Assembly (NCBI RefSeq): GCF_905163445.1
Contig: NC_053195.1
Location: forward strand, 9,910,501 to 9,974,500
Source of the DNA: Pararge aegeria
Taxonomy: Eukaryota > Arthropoda > Insecta > Lepidoptera > Nymphalidae
DNA length: 64,000 bases
Direction of reading: 5' to 3'
The stretch's first letter is position 1, and every line of letters starts with the position of its first letter. Under the pieces are notes generated by a model. The model saw nothing but the letters and a program-made list of their open reading frames with translations. It had not been told where the DNA came from and searched no databases. A program made the translations under genes and the position numbers. Positions 34,739 through 48,700 of the stretch are shown in pieces.

Positions 34739-37252
34739 GTGAGTCAATGTTTATTTTTGTAAAAAATAATCGCACTTTTCTTAATTGAAATTCCCTCCAT
34801 CTCGAGCTATAATTCGCGAAGGGACGCATCGTGGCGTTCACAAAACGTCGGAAGGGATATCCGAAAAACAAAGAATATTTTTGTTTGTTTAATTATTTGT
34901 GTAAGTAATTAATATTTAATAAAATTAATGCATAGGTGTCAAGATTTATTAAATAATTAATAAAAAATAATAATTAAAAAGTGAAAATTGTGATAGCAAA
35001 GATAAAATGTCGTAATTATTAAAACTAACAATAACTCACTGCTGTATATAATATAAATTAATATCGCAGTAGGTACCTAATATATGAATTTCGTATATTT
35101 TGAAATTGCTTTTTCAATAGTATCACAAATTAGCAGTGCTCTAGGTACCCAAAACGTAAGAAAAATTTACCCATTTAAGCATAACATAAAGACCGTTTTA
35201 GCCACTCTACCATGGCGTCTCGATGGATGTCAGTGGTCTACAAAATATGTTTTCCTACAGGATTTTTGTAATTTGATTCACTAATTGCTATTATATTAGT
35301 TAGATTTTGCTATCTGTACCTATAGTTTAATCTATCTTATAGATAAAAGTAACTGAGCGATTATTAAATACACAGATAAAACAAAGTTTCCTGACGATAT
35401 ACGTTATCAAAAGCCGGGATAATTTCATGCAATTTCATGATAAGACTGTCACAGCTGCTTACCGGCACTGACCTTCGCTGAAAACAAAACAAATCCATAG
35501 CAAGGTGCCTACTTTCTTAAGAGACGATGTGCTATCAGTAGCTCTACGTGTTTTCTTTCATACTTATTCATAAACACCTTTGTGGCATGAGGCTTGTCTA
35601 AAAGACATATTACAGATCGTATTATCTCACTTGGCTGGGTAAAATTATTTAGCTCTCAGAAACGTTAACGTATTTCACCAAGGTAGGGTTTTATGGAGAT
35701 CCGTAACCGTAGTCGAAAAAATCTATGGGAAACAGAATGTTGTAAGTAGGTATATAACTTTCGAGTAATTGAATATAGCTATTATAATCAAAGAGAAATA
35801 TCTAAGGCGAATTGTATTATTATTTTTATATTATACCAATTGATCTACTAGAAATTAAGTCAAATCGTTGCTTAGTTTTTTTTCATTTACAATTTCTTAA
35901 AACTCTTAGGTATATCCATAACTGAAGCCATTTGAAACTATCGGTTAAGGTTAAATAATTAAATATCCGTAATGATATCTGAAATTTATAGGTATAACAT
36001 TAATTATTCCTATTATATTCGTGTCCATCTCCATTTCTGGAATTTTAGATCCTTTTCAAGTGTAAATATAAGTTATTTTCTAAAAACAACATCTGCGCAG
36101 GCACTGCTTACTTACTTTTTTAAGTTCGGCCAACTCAGATTGCGCGTAGGTATATACCTACTGGAAAAGTTCAAAAATTTTGGGCATATAGGTATTTGGT
36201 GGATAGGTATCAAAGCTTTACCTTCACTAACTTTACTCAACTGTTCAATTTATTACATAAAATATATACTTGTAACCTACCTATACGTACGTGATAATTT
36301 GTATGCATTCAGGCAACACTTACCTACCTACTTTTTAAACAGCATATTTAAGTAGGTAGGTAGGTTATTAAAAAAAAAACCTAATATTTCAGGTTCAACT
36401 TCTTATTAAGTTAGCTTGAGCACTGATTCCTTATTTTGTACCTTATAATTGAAGCACACTTTTAAGCACAATTTCTGACATAAATATTAACAGGTAAAGT
36501 AGGCACTACTGTATAAGATGCTGTTAAAATTAAAATCATTTTGTAATCTCGAAATAATGAGATACAAAATGGGGGTCCCACTCTGAATAATGTAGAAGCT
36601 GCAAAATAAGTAAGTTAGTAGCTCTACTTACTTTAGAAAACTACTTCATATCTAGCATAATATCTAGCTACTTGTATACCTAAAGGAAATAAGGAAGGAA
36701 CACTAAAATAAACAAAAAAAAAGTGCCCTCCGCGATTTCACCCCTCGCTATTACTTCATTTATTCCTGAGGGTCGTGACGCGGTTAACATTCATCCAGAA
36801 TGTTGGCTATCAGAAGCAAAAAAGTAGGTAACGTAGTTCAAGAGATTAGCGCATCCAACAAAAAATCCAAACTTTCCGGTTCATTGCTAGTATCTCGTAT
36901 AGCTAGAAGTCATATAAAAGCAAGGCCTTGTTTTTATAGCTCTACCATCCGTCCCGGAAAATGTGGAACGGTTGGCAACCCTACGTGGAACATCAACAAT
37001 TCTTTCTATGTACCTACATTAATGTACTTACTCAGTATACCTATATCATGTGCCCATACTATCCCATATGTGACTGCATGTTGTTTCTACATAATTATAT
37101 GCATTAACGGCGAGGTGTTATAGGTACCTATTGTTATTTATCTTTGAAGTACCTATTTACTTGTTTTAACAATCCACATACCTTCTGTTTGTGATACATT
37201 TATTTATGTACCTTATTTAGTTGACTTTTATGATTGCCTATAATGAAGGTGC

Positions 37253-37480
37253 GGTGATAGCCCAGTGGTTAGGACCTCGGCTTTATTATCGGGGGCCGAG
37301 TTTGAATTGCTTCAATGGTGAAGAAAAACACCGTGAAACCTGCTTACCTGAGAGTTCCCATAATGTTCTCAAAGCCATGTGAAGTCCACTAATCAGCACT
37401 GGGCCATCGTGGTGGACTACACTGTTGTAGTCCACCACGATGGCCCAGTGCTGATGCAGTGGGACCGGTAATGGGTTGAT
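37253..37480 (+). repeat. SINE (family A) carrying an inverted self-copy
   Basis: tRNA-like head ('gatagcccagtggttaggac'), body ('gcttcaatggtgaagaaaaa'), core 'cactgggccatcgtggtgga' and end 'atgggttgatatgatgatga'. Between core and end the element contains a 30-bp inverted copy of its own core. Confidence 0.85.
37392..37455. repeat. 30-bp inverted duplication of SINE core
   Basis: Bases 37392-37421 are repeated as their exact reverse complement at 37426-37455, with 4 bases between. The left arm is the normal SINE sequence ('gccatcgtggtggactac'); the right arm replaces part of the usual downstream sequence. Confidence 0.95.
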
Positions 37481-37509
37481 ATGATGATGATGATGATGAT
37501 GATGATGAT
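37481..37509 (+). repeat. GAT microsatellite, SINE tail
   Basis: About ten tandem 'gat' units directly after the SINE end; the 3' tail of this SINE family. Confidence 0.9.
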
Positions 37510-37644
37510 AAAGTAAATGAAAGATATGTAAATATAAGGGAAAGAAAGTAAATGAAAGGTATGTAAATATAATGGAAAGTAGGTACTAGGCCTGGTTAGG
37601 ACGATGTGGCTTAATTTTGGCTTTCGACAGCGTCAATATTAGCT

Positions 37645-37740
37645 TAAACTATAGCCTGCCATCCGTAGTAAGCATGCTTTGACTACGGATCATGAGGTCT
37701 TGGGTTCCCACGGGGACTGGCCACAAATTGTACTATTATT
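37645..37740 (+). repeat. tRNA-like SINE fragment
   Basis: 'gcctgccatccgtagtaagc' and 'gaggtcttgggttcccacgg' resemble A- and B-box regions. No intact tRNA fold. Confidence 0.4.
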
Positions 37741-38479
37741 CTTTTATAATCAAGGTAGGTACCAGCTCGGGGTCTAGTGGCGACACATGTGATAATAATC
37801 ATCGAAAGCCGCCGATCCGCATTAGAGCAGCGTGGTGAGTTTATGCTCTTAAATCTTCTCCTCCATAAGAATTATTTATGACGGGGCCGCTAACTAGACG
37901 GCAACGGAAGACTAGTTTCCTAGGATCGATCTTAGGCAGCTTTTTATATGGAAATTTAGAATTTCTGTTTTTTTTTCTCTGGGGGAAGGCTCATGCCGTG
38001 CTATACCCTTCTGACGAAGACGTACTCGTAAAAACCGATAAGATTATAAACCATCAACTAGGTACAAAGCTGTGCGGTCAAGGGCTAACTTTTTGGGGAA
38101 TAAAGAAAACTTTTCTTCCGTGCCTTGGCCTAGATCTCAGTAATTAGTCTGCATCGATGACTCTAAGTAAAAGTGCTCTTAAATAAAAACTGAGAACTGA
38201 GTAAAAACGAAAAACAGTTTTATCTTTGGTAAGAGAAACTACTTACCTAGTTAGTTTTCATCGTCATCCTAAACCTATAAACCTATAAACCTATTTAACG
38301 TGACATTCTGGGCACAGGTCTCCTCTCTTATAGGTGACAGGGCTTTAAGAGCAAAGACCCACCTCACGGCTGCAATGCGGGTTCGTGGGCTTAAACGTAG
38401 GACGTCTTATCGCTTATACTCATAACACATCGGCATGGGGGTGGGCACCTCCAATTTCCTAAGTCCGGCTTGTGTTTAC

Positions 38480-38575
38480 TAAGGAGATTATGATAGTTGT
38501 TAGAATCAATCCTTTGCCCGAACCCAGGACCTTACGAATTGAACATGCTTACCACTAAACCATCAGCTGAGTAGT
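38480..38575 (-). repeat. tRNA-like SINE fragment
   Basis: 'cccgaacccaggaccttacg' and 'gcttaccactaaaccatcag' read on the minus strand as a tRNA-like head with a B-box. Confidence 0.5.
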
Positions 38576-41500
38576 TGAAATCACGATAAACTATCGCTGT
38601 TCTCTGACACCGGAAAGTTTACACAAACGGCTACTGACTCTGATAAAGCAGTCGGCGAGGCCGGTAACATCAGTATGTTTTCGCATGTGTTTTCACTTTC
38701 CATTTTCCCACCTATACAATATCTTTTTATATAGATAAATGTTACTGTTTATTAGATAATATCATCAGATAATTGATGTAAACAAAAACATTGCAATTTG
38801 ATTGCTAAGGCACCTTTAAAGATCTATCAATAGTTACCTTCTATTTTTAACTTAGTAAGGGTTGCTGATTGTCTGGACCCTGGATCCCAATATGTACATT
38901 TTAGTAACTATCCGGTTTGCCGACCTCTACCATACCATAGAAAATAGTATAGTGATGGTTCCACGTGTTTTTTCTGCATAAAATTATATAATCTCGGATT
39001 TACCTAACCAGTTTGCCTTAACAAGTTTCTATTTAACTGCTTTTCTCGCTCGAGAGTTCGACAAAAAAAAACATAATAATCGCATCACCTACGTATACAT
39101 TTAAACTCTTTTCGCGTCTGCTCGCTGGTACATTGGATTTATAAAAAAAAAAAGGAAAGTATCGAAAAGTTGGAGGGTTTTTCATATTATGTGTGTTTGC
39201 TATTATAAGTATTTCAATTCAATTAGGTAAGATAGGCTTTTGAGGAAGGACATGGAGTATGTATCATTTGATGTTTGTATGTTTTATACATGTTACTATC
39301 CGGTTTATAATTAAGATAGGTCCGTTGTAGTATGTAGAACTGGCACGGAAATTAATTTGGCACCTAGGTAGACTAACTAACTCCCAGACAGTTCCCAGAC
39401 TGCATTCGGATGCAAACATAACTTGGGAACTTTTACACCGATATTCCTACTTGATTCGATAATTACTTAATATAGAAATTTTAGCTTATTAATAAATATA
39501 GAAATTTGTGCGTATTTGTTATTTTTTTTTCTACTATAGGTACACTAGTTTCAAATAGTACCTAACTTTTGTTTGATACTAGTTTGCTATAACGTAACGA
39601 GAATGACTCTACAATATCCAGGGTGACGTAATGGCATTGAGCCATTTTGGATCATAAACGTGCAAGGTCTACTAATGCTGTTTCTACAATTAAATGAACT
39701 ACGAAGGTGCAAAATACCGCGATGGTCTATTGATAAGAACTCTTGCATTCTCATCTGTGGATCACGTTTGCAATTTCTTTATTTATGTGAAAGTTTAGAT
39801 ATTTTTATGGCCAATGGTCGCCTCAACCGCTGGACTGGATCTCAGTGAAATTAAGAATAGAACAGAGAGCTTTAAACCTTATAGGCTATTCTTATTTCTT
39901 TTGAATAGCAAACGAAAACGCGTTTTTGCGTTGACTTTAAAAGAAAAACCGTTGTTACAGGCGCTAAACTTATCTTGATGATGAATTTTAAACAGAAATA
40001 GCTTGTATCCTTGGCGCTGTAATGGTGCTTCAAAACATAATTGTCTCTTGGAGAACATGCTACGGCTATAGAGACGGACATAGACAACTTTACAGCCCGG
40101 GAAAACCAACGCTTATCAAACATCTAAAATGCATTAAAATTAAAAATACACTTCAATGTTCTTACAATATCGATGGACTCATACTACAGTACTGATTCCG
40201 AGTAGGTACTGTACTATACTGTACGTTGAGAATTTCCTTCCTCCATCTCTGAAGATCTTGACCAAAACCACACGGAACTGCCCTGAAAGCATAACCTATA
40301 TAAACCAAAAAATAAATACGTGAGCGTTTACGTCAGATTAACCTACGTAGGTAGACGAGGTTTTTTAAAATTTCTTTAAAATATAGCTGAATAAATACAA
40401 TGTTTCAAGTATAAATAGGTTATTATAATTTTGCACGTGACTCATACTTTTAAACGCTATTTCTACGTGCTTGTGATGCATCTACGCGAGTGATTACGTC
40501 AACTACGGAATGGGTCACGTTATCCCTATTCGAATTCTATTTCAAAAACACATCAACTTCTTACCAATTTTATCGTTCGCATGCGTACTTAAGTACGTAC
40601 TACCTAGGTACTTTCCTGATAGTTTAACACATTAACTTCCAATTCCAAAGATATGATAATTGGTGTTTTACGACCTAGCTTACGTAGGTAGGTTGTAATG
40701 TGACATTTTATTAATATCTTCAATTTTCTTTCCCAAGTGACCTTCCTTTTTTGCCTGTCGCAGAATAAAAAAATTGTTAATCAGTCAGTGAATGTGCTAT
40801 CATGAGACCGACAGGCACACAACGTGGTCCTACTTATAGTACCACTTTTTGGACGTGAAGGAATCCAGTACTTCATGCTGTCTATTCTACTATATATACT
40901 ATCTACTTCATAGATAATGTGTTCTCGTGATTTGGTCACCTACAATATGTGTTTTGAATCTACTGCAGGTCGTAAGGTGAATTATATAAATTAAGCATGA
41001 TTAAGGTGACAATCTATTGCTTCTTATGTAGGTAGAACTATGATGAAATGATTCATGCAATTCTTAACGTGACGCGTCCTATACCCACTAACCAGCTCCC
41101 TGTTACCACCGTGGTGAGAATTCCTATCCAATATGCAACGCAAGCATATTTATAAATGTAACATTATGTGATGTAAGTACAGAATAAATTGATATTGAAA
41201 TTGCATATTAAACGTAAAAGATAGTCCTTCAGTTAGTGAGATCAGGTCAAAAATAGATCTCTCCTGGCGGTATAATAAAACTTTCAAACTCTATGTAAGT
41301 ATAACCCTTGCCAATACAGAATAGATTTAAAGGCGGTTGATTTCGTGCTATTTGTCTGTCTGTAATTTCGTAGTTGTTTAGTGTGGTGTGTATAAAGATT
41401 GAAGAAATTATAATGGATAGGTACATACTCTCAAAAGGTCCTTACTACGTTCTTCTTCGTTTGTTTTTTTTGGCTTTACCCAAGCCCAAATCTTTTGTCT

Positions 41501-43252
41501 AAATTTAATTCTCAGGCCTAAAAGTAGTGCTGTCCTTTTTGCAAAGTTTCCAGTGGAAAAGGGTAGAATATACCTGTCAACTTAGGTAGTTTAGTCGAAA
41601 GATTGATGTGCAACAGAATTGGCACCAGCGTCTGTGCTAAGCTTAAATTAACTTAAATAAAATAATTGACTACTTTAGTTTAGTTCAGAGATTTGTATAT
41701 ATAACACAATTCATATTGACGCCGACAATAAACATTTGCAAGGTGTAACATTTAAAAATTCATAAGTAACAGGTGAAATCGCAAGGGATGATGCATAAAA
41801 ACAATAGCGAAGTAGGTCAAGAGGCGACGATGACGTCGCGTCACACCCTTGGCAGTTGACGCACAGTTTTGTGGTTAATATTACCCACCCCAAGTAATTA
41901 GCCATTAACTCTACGAGGTGGAAAGGCAATTTATAATCAATGTTGATGCAAATAAGGTATTGGGGTTTTAGTAGTGTGCTAATTTATTGGGTGTTCATAT
42001 ATAGGTGTAATGTAATTGGTATTACGCCCTTGACAATGGCAGAAGGATTCTTGTAAATTACCTACGCAATGCGACTTTTATTACATAAAAAATAATGGGA
42101 TTTAAAGAAACTAAACCAATTCTATTTGTTAACCTACCCACCTACTATATAATAGATAATAGTTCTAGTGGTGAAATCTACTATTGTACATAGTGTACCT
42201 AAGTGTTTTACTATTGGTCCGTTGATAAATGTCGTCATTTATATCAGAAGATAAAGTTATAATTAAAGGGTTAATATAATGAAAAATCAATCCAATTCTG
42301 ATGAGCCGATTGAATAATTTAATCTTAAACCACGTTTATATCCAAAGTACCTACGTCTTACTTCGTTTTTGTTTTTGTTATAGAGATAATAATCAGCTTT
42401 TCTAGATAATGTACGTTGTACTATGGTAGGATAAAAGACTGAGGATATAAGATCTCCACAGTAGTCAGTACCTACAATCTAATTTGTATTTATTATCTTC
42501 GTTCGATGTATAATTTCAATTGATGTCGTCATTCATAGCTTGGCTTAGTTCTTTTGTAGAGATTTTACAGTTTTGAGCCGCCTTTTTTCGTTTCGTTTTA
42601 AATGTCATCTTTTTATGTTCATTTTCGATTACTAGTATAGCACGGAAATCTCATACCTAATGATTAGTATAACTATTGCACTGTTACGTTAGAGCAGTAA
42701 ATAAGGATGAGTATACGTGCATCTTCCGTTTGTGAGGATCGCTTCAAATTATGAGGCCGTTTATGCATTTTTCTATTTTATGTTAGCTATATTTCGGTAT
42801 CTAGGTATACGTTTAAGGATACGTTGTTATTTTTTTCTAGGTCAGATCATTTAGTCTTCAGGAAATATGTGAGCAGTAAGTAGGGAGCACCCACAGGAAT
42901 ATTTCGTGGAGGTGTAATAGCAAACCCCTGCAAAAGTTGACGAATTCATTTAAATTTTATTCGTATAAATTATGCCCCAAGGTTACAGCGCCGAAACTGG
43001 ATTTGATATCATTTCCTTTATTCGCTTGAACGGTTTTGATGATATCATTGAAATTAAAGAACTTTTACGGATACGACTTTACAGCGGTAAAGTGGGTGGT
43101 AGGCTACAATTCTTTATTTTCCTTCGTAGGTAGATCTTTATGGAGGGCAATTAAGTTTTCAGCACAAGCTTTGAAATTAACCTACATTTGTAATTAGAAA
43201 ACTATTAAATACTAAGCACATATTTTTACATTATTAATTGAATTTTTAAGAA

Positions 43253-43565
43253 ACGGTGATAGCCTAGTGGCTTAGGGATCGGCATCTTTCATGGAGACCG
43301 AGTTCGAGCCCCGGCACGCACTACTTTCTTTTTGGAGTTATATGAGTTTTTTATTTAAGCAATTTAAATATCACTTGCTTTAAATGGTGAAGTAAAACAT
43401 TGTGAGGAATCCTGCATGCCTCAGAGATGTCTAATACGGTCCTCAACGGTGTGCGAAGTCTACCAATGTCCAATTCGCAACTTGGCCAGCGTGGTAGACT
43501 ACGGCCTAAACCCTTCTTATTCTGAGAGGAGACCCGTGCCTTGTAATGGGCTGGTTTATGATGAT
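43253..43565 (+). repeat. SINE (family A), near full length
   Basis: 'cggtgatagcctagtggctt', B-box-like 'gttcgagccccggcacgc', 'tatcacttgctttaaatggtg', 'ggtagactacggcctaaacc' and 'ccttgtaatgggctggttta'. The best copy for defining the family. The open frame at 43416-43613 is repeat sequence. Confidence 0.85.
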
Positions 43566-45409
43566 AAAAATAAAAAAGTTTTTATTTGCTTAAAAGTACA
43601 ATGTTTTTTCTAAAATTACCCTGGACCCCCAAACTAGGATCTCCCGTGTCTTGGGGGAATGATGACTTTTACAACATGGAGTGATAGATGTCTGAAGTCA
43701 CATAAACTAAGTGCCGAATACAGTAAATTTCATACAATGAAATTAATTCGAAGTTGCAATTTCCATACAAACTTAACAATACCAATTTCGAAGTTTTCAA
43801 TTTGAAGCCAGTGTTCTATTAAGTTTTTTATCATTATCTTTTTTCTAAACCACCCCCGTATTGAAGCGAACAAGCAGAGAAAATTTCAGATCGGACGAAC
43901 TTTTCTCAAGTGCACGCATGTCAATAGATTTATACCTTCACGCATAGTTTGTCTGCTGTACCTATTCAAAGTCATGTTTTGAGATATGAATAGAATCGAT
44001 AGTTAATATATTGTAAGGAAGGATAAATCTCAGCTGATATTTACGAACACACATACTTATACAAGGTCGGTGATGTAATTGCCACTTTTAGCGCGAAAAC
44101 AAGACGCGAAGAATCTAAGTAAATCGTCAATAAGGCATATTATTAGATAGAAGACTCAAATCTTTGGATATTTATGCATGACATCACGAAGAACCTCGGA
44201 ATTATGTACAACCGTGTGAGTATGTAAGAAGTACTTTAATGTAAAAATATCTTGTATTAATTCGTGTACTTTTTAAAAAGTAATAAGTACCCAGTATAAA
44301 TTAATATAGTAAATTATGGTACAAGTGTGATTGCACTTACGACTTTCTTATCGCGCTCTTCTATGACTTGCGGGCATAGTACAAGTGCAGTGATGTAAAA
44401 TAAAATACGCGTGTAAAATCGTGTGGATACAACGAGCAAATGTGATCGATTAGAAAAAATAAATACCTCTCAAGGATTTTTTTAGTACAGAATTCCAAAT
44501 AATTCAGACTTTTTCTGCGTGGAGTTCTTCTTTTCCCGAGCGATTACCTATCTTTCTAAGACACGAGAGTCAGGAATCTGCTTGCGAAAGTGAAATCGCT
44601 CTAAAAGATTTGTTTGCACAAATAACTTTAAATACTCATAGAACAGGTGTTCTATGCTAACATGCAAATAAGGCAGTCATTTCACAATAACTTGCTGAAG
44701 TTTATCTACTAGAGGATTTCACCACGTGATTCGAAGTCCATTAAGTCGATACTATAACGTTAACATACCTACTTACCACTTACATCTGAGAATCTCGGAA
44801 TCTTGGTCCATAGGCAGGTATTTCTACTAATGGATTCTAGACAAGTATTTATCTTTAATTTAATTGTCTATGTATGGGTATATATACAGGAGAAAAGGTT
44901 GTCTTTGATAGCATAAAATGTTTAGGTAGTTTAAACACGCGCCATTTATGGTAGGCAGTGGCGTGCATAGAGGGTATGCACAGGGTATGCAGAAGATATA
45001 AAATGAAGAAAATCTGTTAGTACCAGTTATAAAAAACTTAAGGCATTGTAAGGATATGCATTGTTAGAGTTATAAAAAAGCCTACCCTCAAATATTTATA
45101 ACTCATACTGGAGGGCTAAGATGTGCGCCACGAGACAAATATGCCCGTTTACTCGTCTTATCTCATGAGCATAGGAACAGGGTAAACATCGAGGGTGTTT
45201 TGAGGTTTGAACAAATAAATTACTCAGATACAAGACAACAAAGTGGTTGCTTTTTATTAATTAAACATTCAAATTCATCCCCTACCGACCGGAACATAGC
45301 AATGGAGGCCAAAATAAAAATATGGTGGGAGTTTTTTTCCCGGACACTCTGTAACAAAAACTAGGTGTCGACTACTAAACACTGAGAATGTTTGTTAAAC
45401 TGATTCAGT

Positions 45410-45454
45410 CATTTAGCATCATCATACTTACAAGTCGTATGATGATGCTAAATG
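45410..45454. repeat. 18-bp inverted repeat
   Basis: 'catttagcatcatcatac' at 45410-45427 is perfectly inverted at 45437-45454 across 9 bases. Confidence 0.9.
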
Positions 45455-45486
45455 TAAATGTGATTACAAAGGCTATCACATCAATT

Positions 45487-45705
45487 GCCTATAGCAGTAT
45501 TGCCTAGGACTATAGGCCTCTCCCGACGGGAGGGTGTGCCCATAATCACCACGCTGCGTAGATGGGTTGGTGATCCCAGAAGTAAGTAGTCGCTTCTGCC
45601 TGTTCTCTGTTATATTCCCTTAGCCGCCTCGTACGACACCTCCAGGGAGGGGTTGCGAAAACTGAAATGTAGCCTGCCGTCACCAAACGCCACACTCAAA
45701 GGCTT
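45487..45705 (+). repeat. interspersed repeat (family D)
   Basis: 'actataggcctctcccgacg', 'cccataatcaccacgctgcg', 'ctctgttatattcccttag', 'ccgcctcgtacgacacctcc' and 'gtagcctgccgtcaccaaac'. It is the longest of four copies and ends close to the TPPP splice acceptor. Confidence 0.75.
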
Positions 45706-45782
45706 CGACGGAGATGAACTCCTCAAGTTATTTACATATTTTCTAACAATAGTTTTTTTTCACCTTTCCAGACTAAGAGAAA

Positions 45783-48700
45783 ATGTCGGATGAGCTCGCG
45801 CAAACCGTAGAGGAAGTGACGCAGGAAGTGAAGGACGTCAAGTTGGAAAACGGGACGACACCGGGCGCGGCCAACGGAACACCGAGCAAGAATGAAGACA
45901 ATGCTATACCCTTTAAGGTAAGGGGTACCCAAAATATTTTTTATTTAACATTTTCATAATAGTTTGGTTATAATTAAGAAGCCCCCTTTCGGGAGGACCG
46001 TGTTCTATACCAAGTTATGTGCGCTTGGAGCAATAAAGTATCAGTTTCTTCTCGTCCCGTCGTCGTGCGAAGGCAAAGTAAGTCTAAGGCATGTTTTCAC
46101 TAAAGATGCACTAGGCAATGCCTAAGTATGTAACAACTAATCGAAGAACCTTTACCTTTTACCAAACGATTTTCACTAGGCAACTCGTGGAATTTTACTT
46201 GTCTATGGTTCTTGCTACAATGTGTGGTGTTTTGCGTTCTTATTTTCAATTTTTTAATTTTTCGTATGGATATAAAAAAACCGAATTTATGTTATTCTCA
46301 TCTGTCAAGTGTAATTTTACGAGCCCCTAAACTAGGATCGGGGTGGTAAATTTAGACGGCCCCTAATGTCGTTTGACACCAAATAAGAGTTCGTGAAACG
46401 TTTTACTCTCTAAGCATCACCTAAGGCAAGGCATCCGATTAAAGCAATTCCTAGGTTAAGTGAAGACGCGCATAAGTACCAATTCGCACTTGGCCAGCGG
46501 GTTGGTCATCAGCCCTAACCCTTCTGAACCAGTTACCAGAGTGTAGCCCCGTGCCCTGTAGTGGATCGGTAATGAGTTGATAATCGTACGTACTACGTAG
46601 GTAGGTACAACCAAAAAAGATTCTATACTTTTTATATGCTACCTAATCTCAGGTGTCTAGCAGTACTAGGCACAACAACTATCTAGACTATTAGCTATCA
46701 AAAGCAGTGCATATGTCGCCTTTGGCGTTATTTTTACTAAACATGCAAGGGAAGGAAAGTTTTCACACGAAGTTAATTGCATAAACTGTGAAAGACTATG
46801 TAGGTTAGTTGGGTAGAATGCTGAAGGCATATTGATTAATTGTGAACGCACTAAAATATTTTTTGTGCGTTCTAGAGTTCTAGATACCTAAAGTAAATTA
46901 ATTCAAATACAATATCGATGCCTAGAAGGCTAGAATTTGCAATTTTACTTCACTAGTTTCGTTAAGTACATGACATACAAATTCTATATATTTTTTTCTT
47001 CTCGCTGGGAATCGAACCTGGGATCTCCCACATGACCCAAGGCCCCTGAGCTTACCGCTGCGCCAAAGGTAGTCAACTAACTACCAGCGCGGCTAGAGCA
47101 GGAGGCAAAAATGTTATCCCACGATTGTATCCACTGACAAGACGGAAAATATACATGTCCACCTGCCAAAGCACGCACTCAGCGGAGTCACATGTTTGAA
47201 ATTTTTATGTTTGAGCATATTAATATCTATAGAGTTGAGTATAATGATTCTCTTTTGATGACAATTCTTATTATTTTGCTATTATGTGTTATAAACGCTG
47301 CGGTTAGAACAACACCACAATTACGCTGCAGCTTGATACAAAAACATATTATCGAGATAATATTAGATAGATAGGCACTTACGGGGTTTAAAAAATGGCT
47401 ACTTGGTTTTGTCTATTTAAATATGATAACTAGGTTAAATAATAGTGAATTGCAATAAAAATGGTGAAATGCGAGTTGTACTTTTACTCCAAGGGATCCG
47501 TAAGTAGGTACTGCACTTACTAAGGTGCAATATAAAACAATAATGATTAAGATCCGACAAAGACACGATGCCGGAGTCTACACGCCGCGACGGACATTAT
47601 GGAGAACTCTCAGGCGTGTAGGTTTCCTCACCAAGTTTTAAGTGATGTTTAATTGCTTTAAACTCACATAACTCCGAAAAGTAAGAGGTGCGAGATCCAT
47701 AGGTCCGATTCACGCGAAAATTGTCTCCTTTATCCCCCTAAATCAGTATCGAACCCCTGGAAAAATAGGTCGAAGACCTAACCATTTTGCTATCGACGCT
47801 GTCTGTATATTCAACTTTCATTAAATCTCTATTTTCTTTCATTCTTAGGATGCCTTTAAAATGTTCTCAAAATTCGGTGATCCGAAATCGGACGGAAAGC
47901 AGATCACACTGTCCCAAAGCGACAAATGGATGAAGCAAGCAAAGGTGATTGACGGAAAGAAAATTACAACTACAGACACCGCTATCCACTTCAAAAAGTT
48001 AAAATTGGTCAAACTCGGTATTGACGATTATCAGAAATTCCTAGAAGACTTGGCGAAGAGTAAGAAAGTAGAACTTGAAGATATTAAGAAGAAACTAACA
48101 ACCTGCGGTCAACCTGGTGTATCAACACATGTAAGTTACCTATTAGATACTAATCATTAGCAGCCATAATCAAAATCATAAAACGTTTCATAGCGGATTT
48201 ACTCTTTAGCAGCCAACGTTGTTTTAGTTGTAATTATTATAGAAAGTAGGTACAATGATTTTTTTCTTTCTATCATCAGTAATTAGACATTCGAAAAATG
48301 AAGACAAAACACAAAACTTTTCAACGCGACGTAATAATTTTTTTGTAAGGGCTTTACAGATAGCCCTCAACCTTTTTGACACGTCCATTCACTAAAACTT
48401 ATCTTTGTCCACACGCTTTTTAAATTCAAATTCTTATTCTAAAAAAACTAGAAAAAGCATTTTTACTGACCGATTTCGTCGAAGGACGTCAATCTCTAGA
48501 GTCTGTGCGCAAACACAGGTACACTATCTTTTCTCTCACACTCATATTCCGACCGGAAAGCGATCAACGCTTCAAGGCAAGGGGCGGAATTTCCAATCTT
48601 GTACTAAGGATTTCTTCATAGAAAAACCCAATGGGTACCATACATTGACTCTACCAGGGGATTGAACCCAGGACTTTGTGATCTGCTGACGATCATGTTC

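Larger units (their letters stand above)
34739..45771. other. intergenic or long intron, AT-rich with SINEs
   Basis: No conserved coding exon was found on either strand. The short open frames (for example near 36.0, 36.8, 37.9 and 39.9 kb) show no known motif. It holds several SINEs, a large inverted duplication of SINE sequence (37392-37455), a GAT microsatellite and an 18-bp inverted repeat at 45410-45454. If the 34.56 kb island is the TPPP first exon, this whole stretch is its first intron. Confidence 0.45.

Noticed and set aside
37481..37509. Tandem repeat array as a possible CRISPR or satellite
   Set aside because: Plain GAT microsatellite at the end of a SINE; no spacers, and CRISPR arrays are not expected in an insect genome.
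39872..40123. Overlapping 83- and 76-codon frames on the minus strand
   Set aside because: Neither shows a known motif; two long frames on the same strand in overlapping phases suggest chance.
43416..43613. 65-codon open frame
   Set aside because: Entirely SINE sequence (family A).
46985..47090. Possible tRNA gene (good B-box-like 'ggttcgattccc' on the minus strand)
   Set aside because: This and the similar sites at 28.6, 33.4, 38.5, 48.7, 49.4, 57.9, 61.2 and 63.3 kb do not form complete cloverleaves and continue into SINE bodies.
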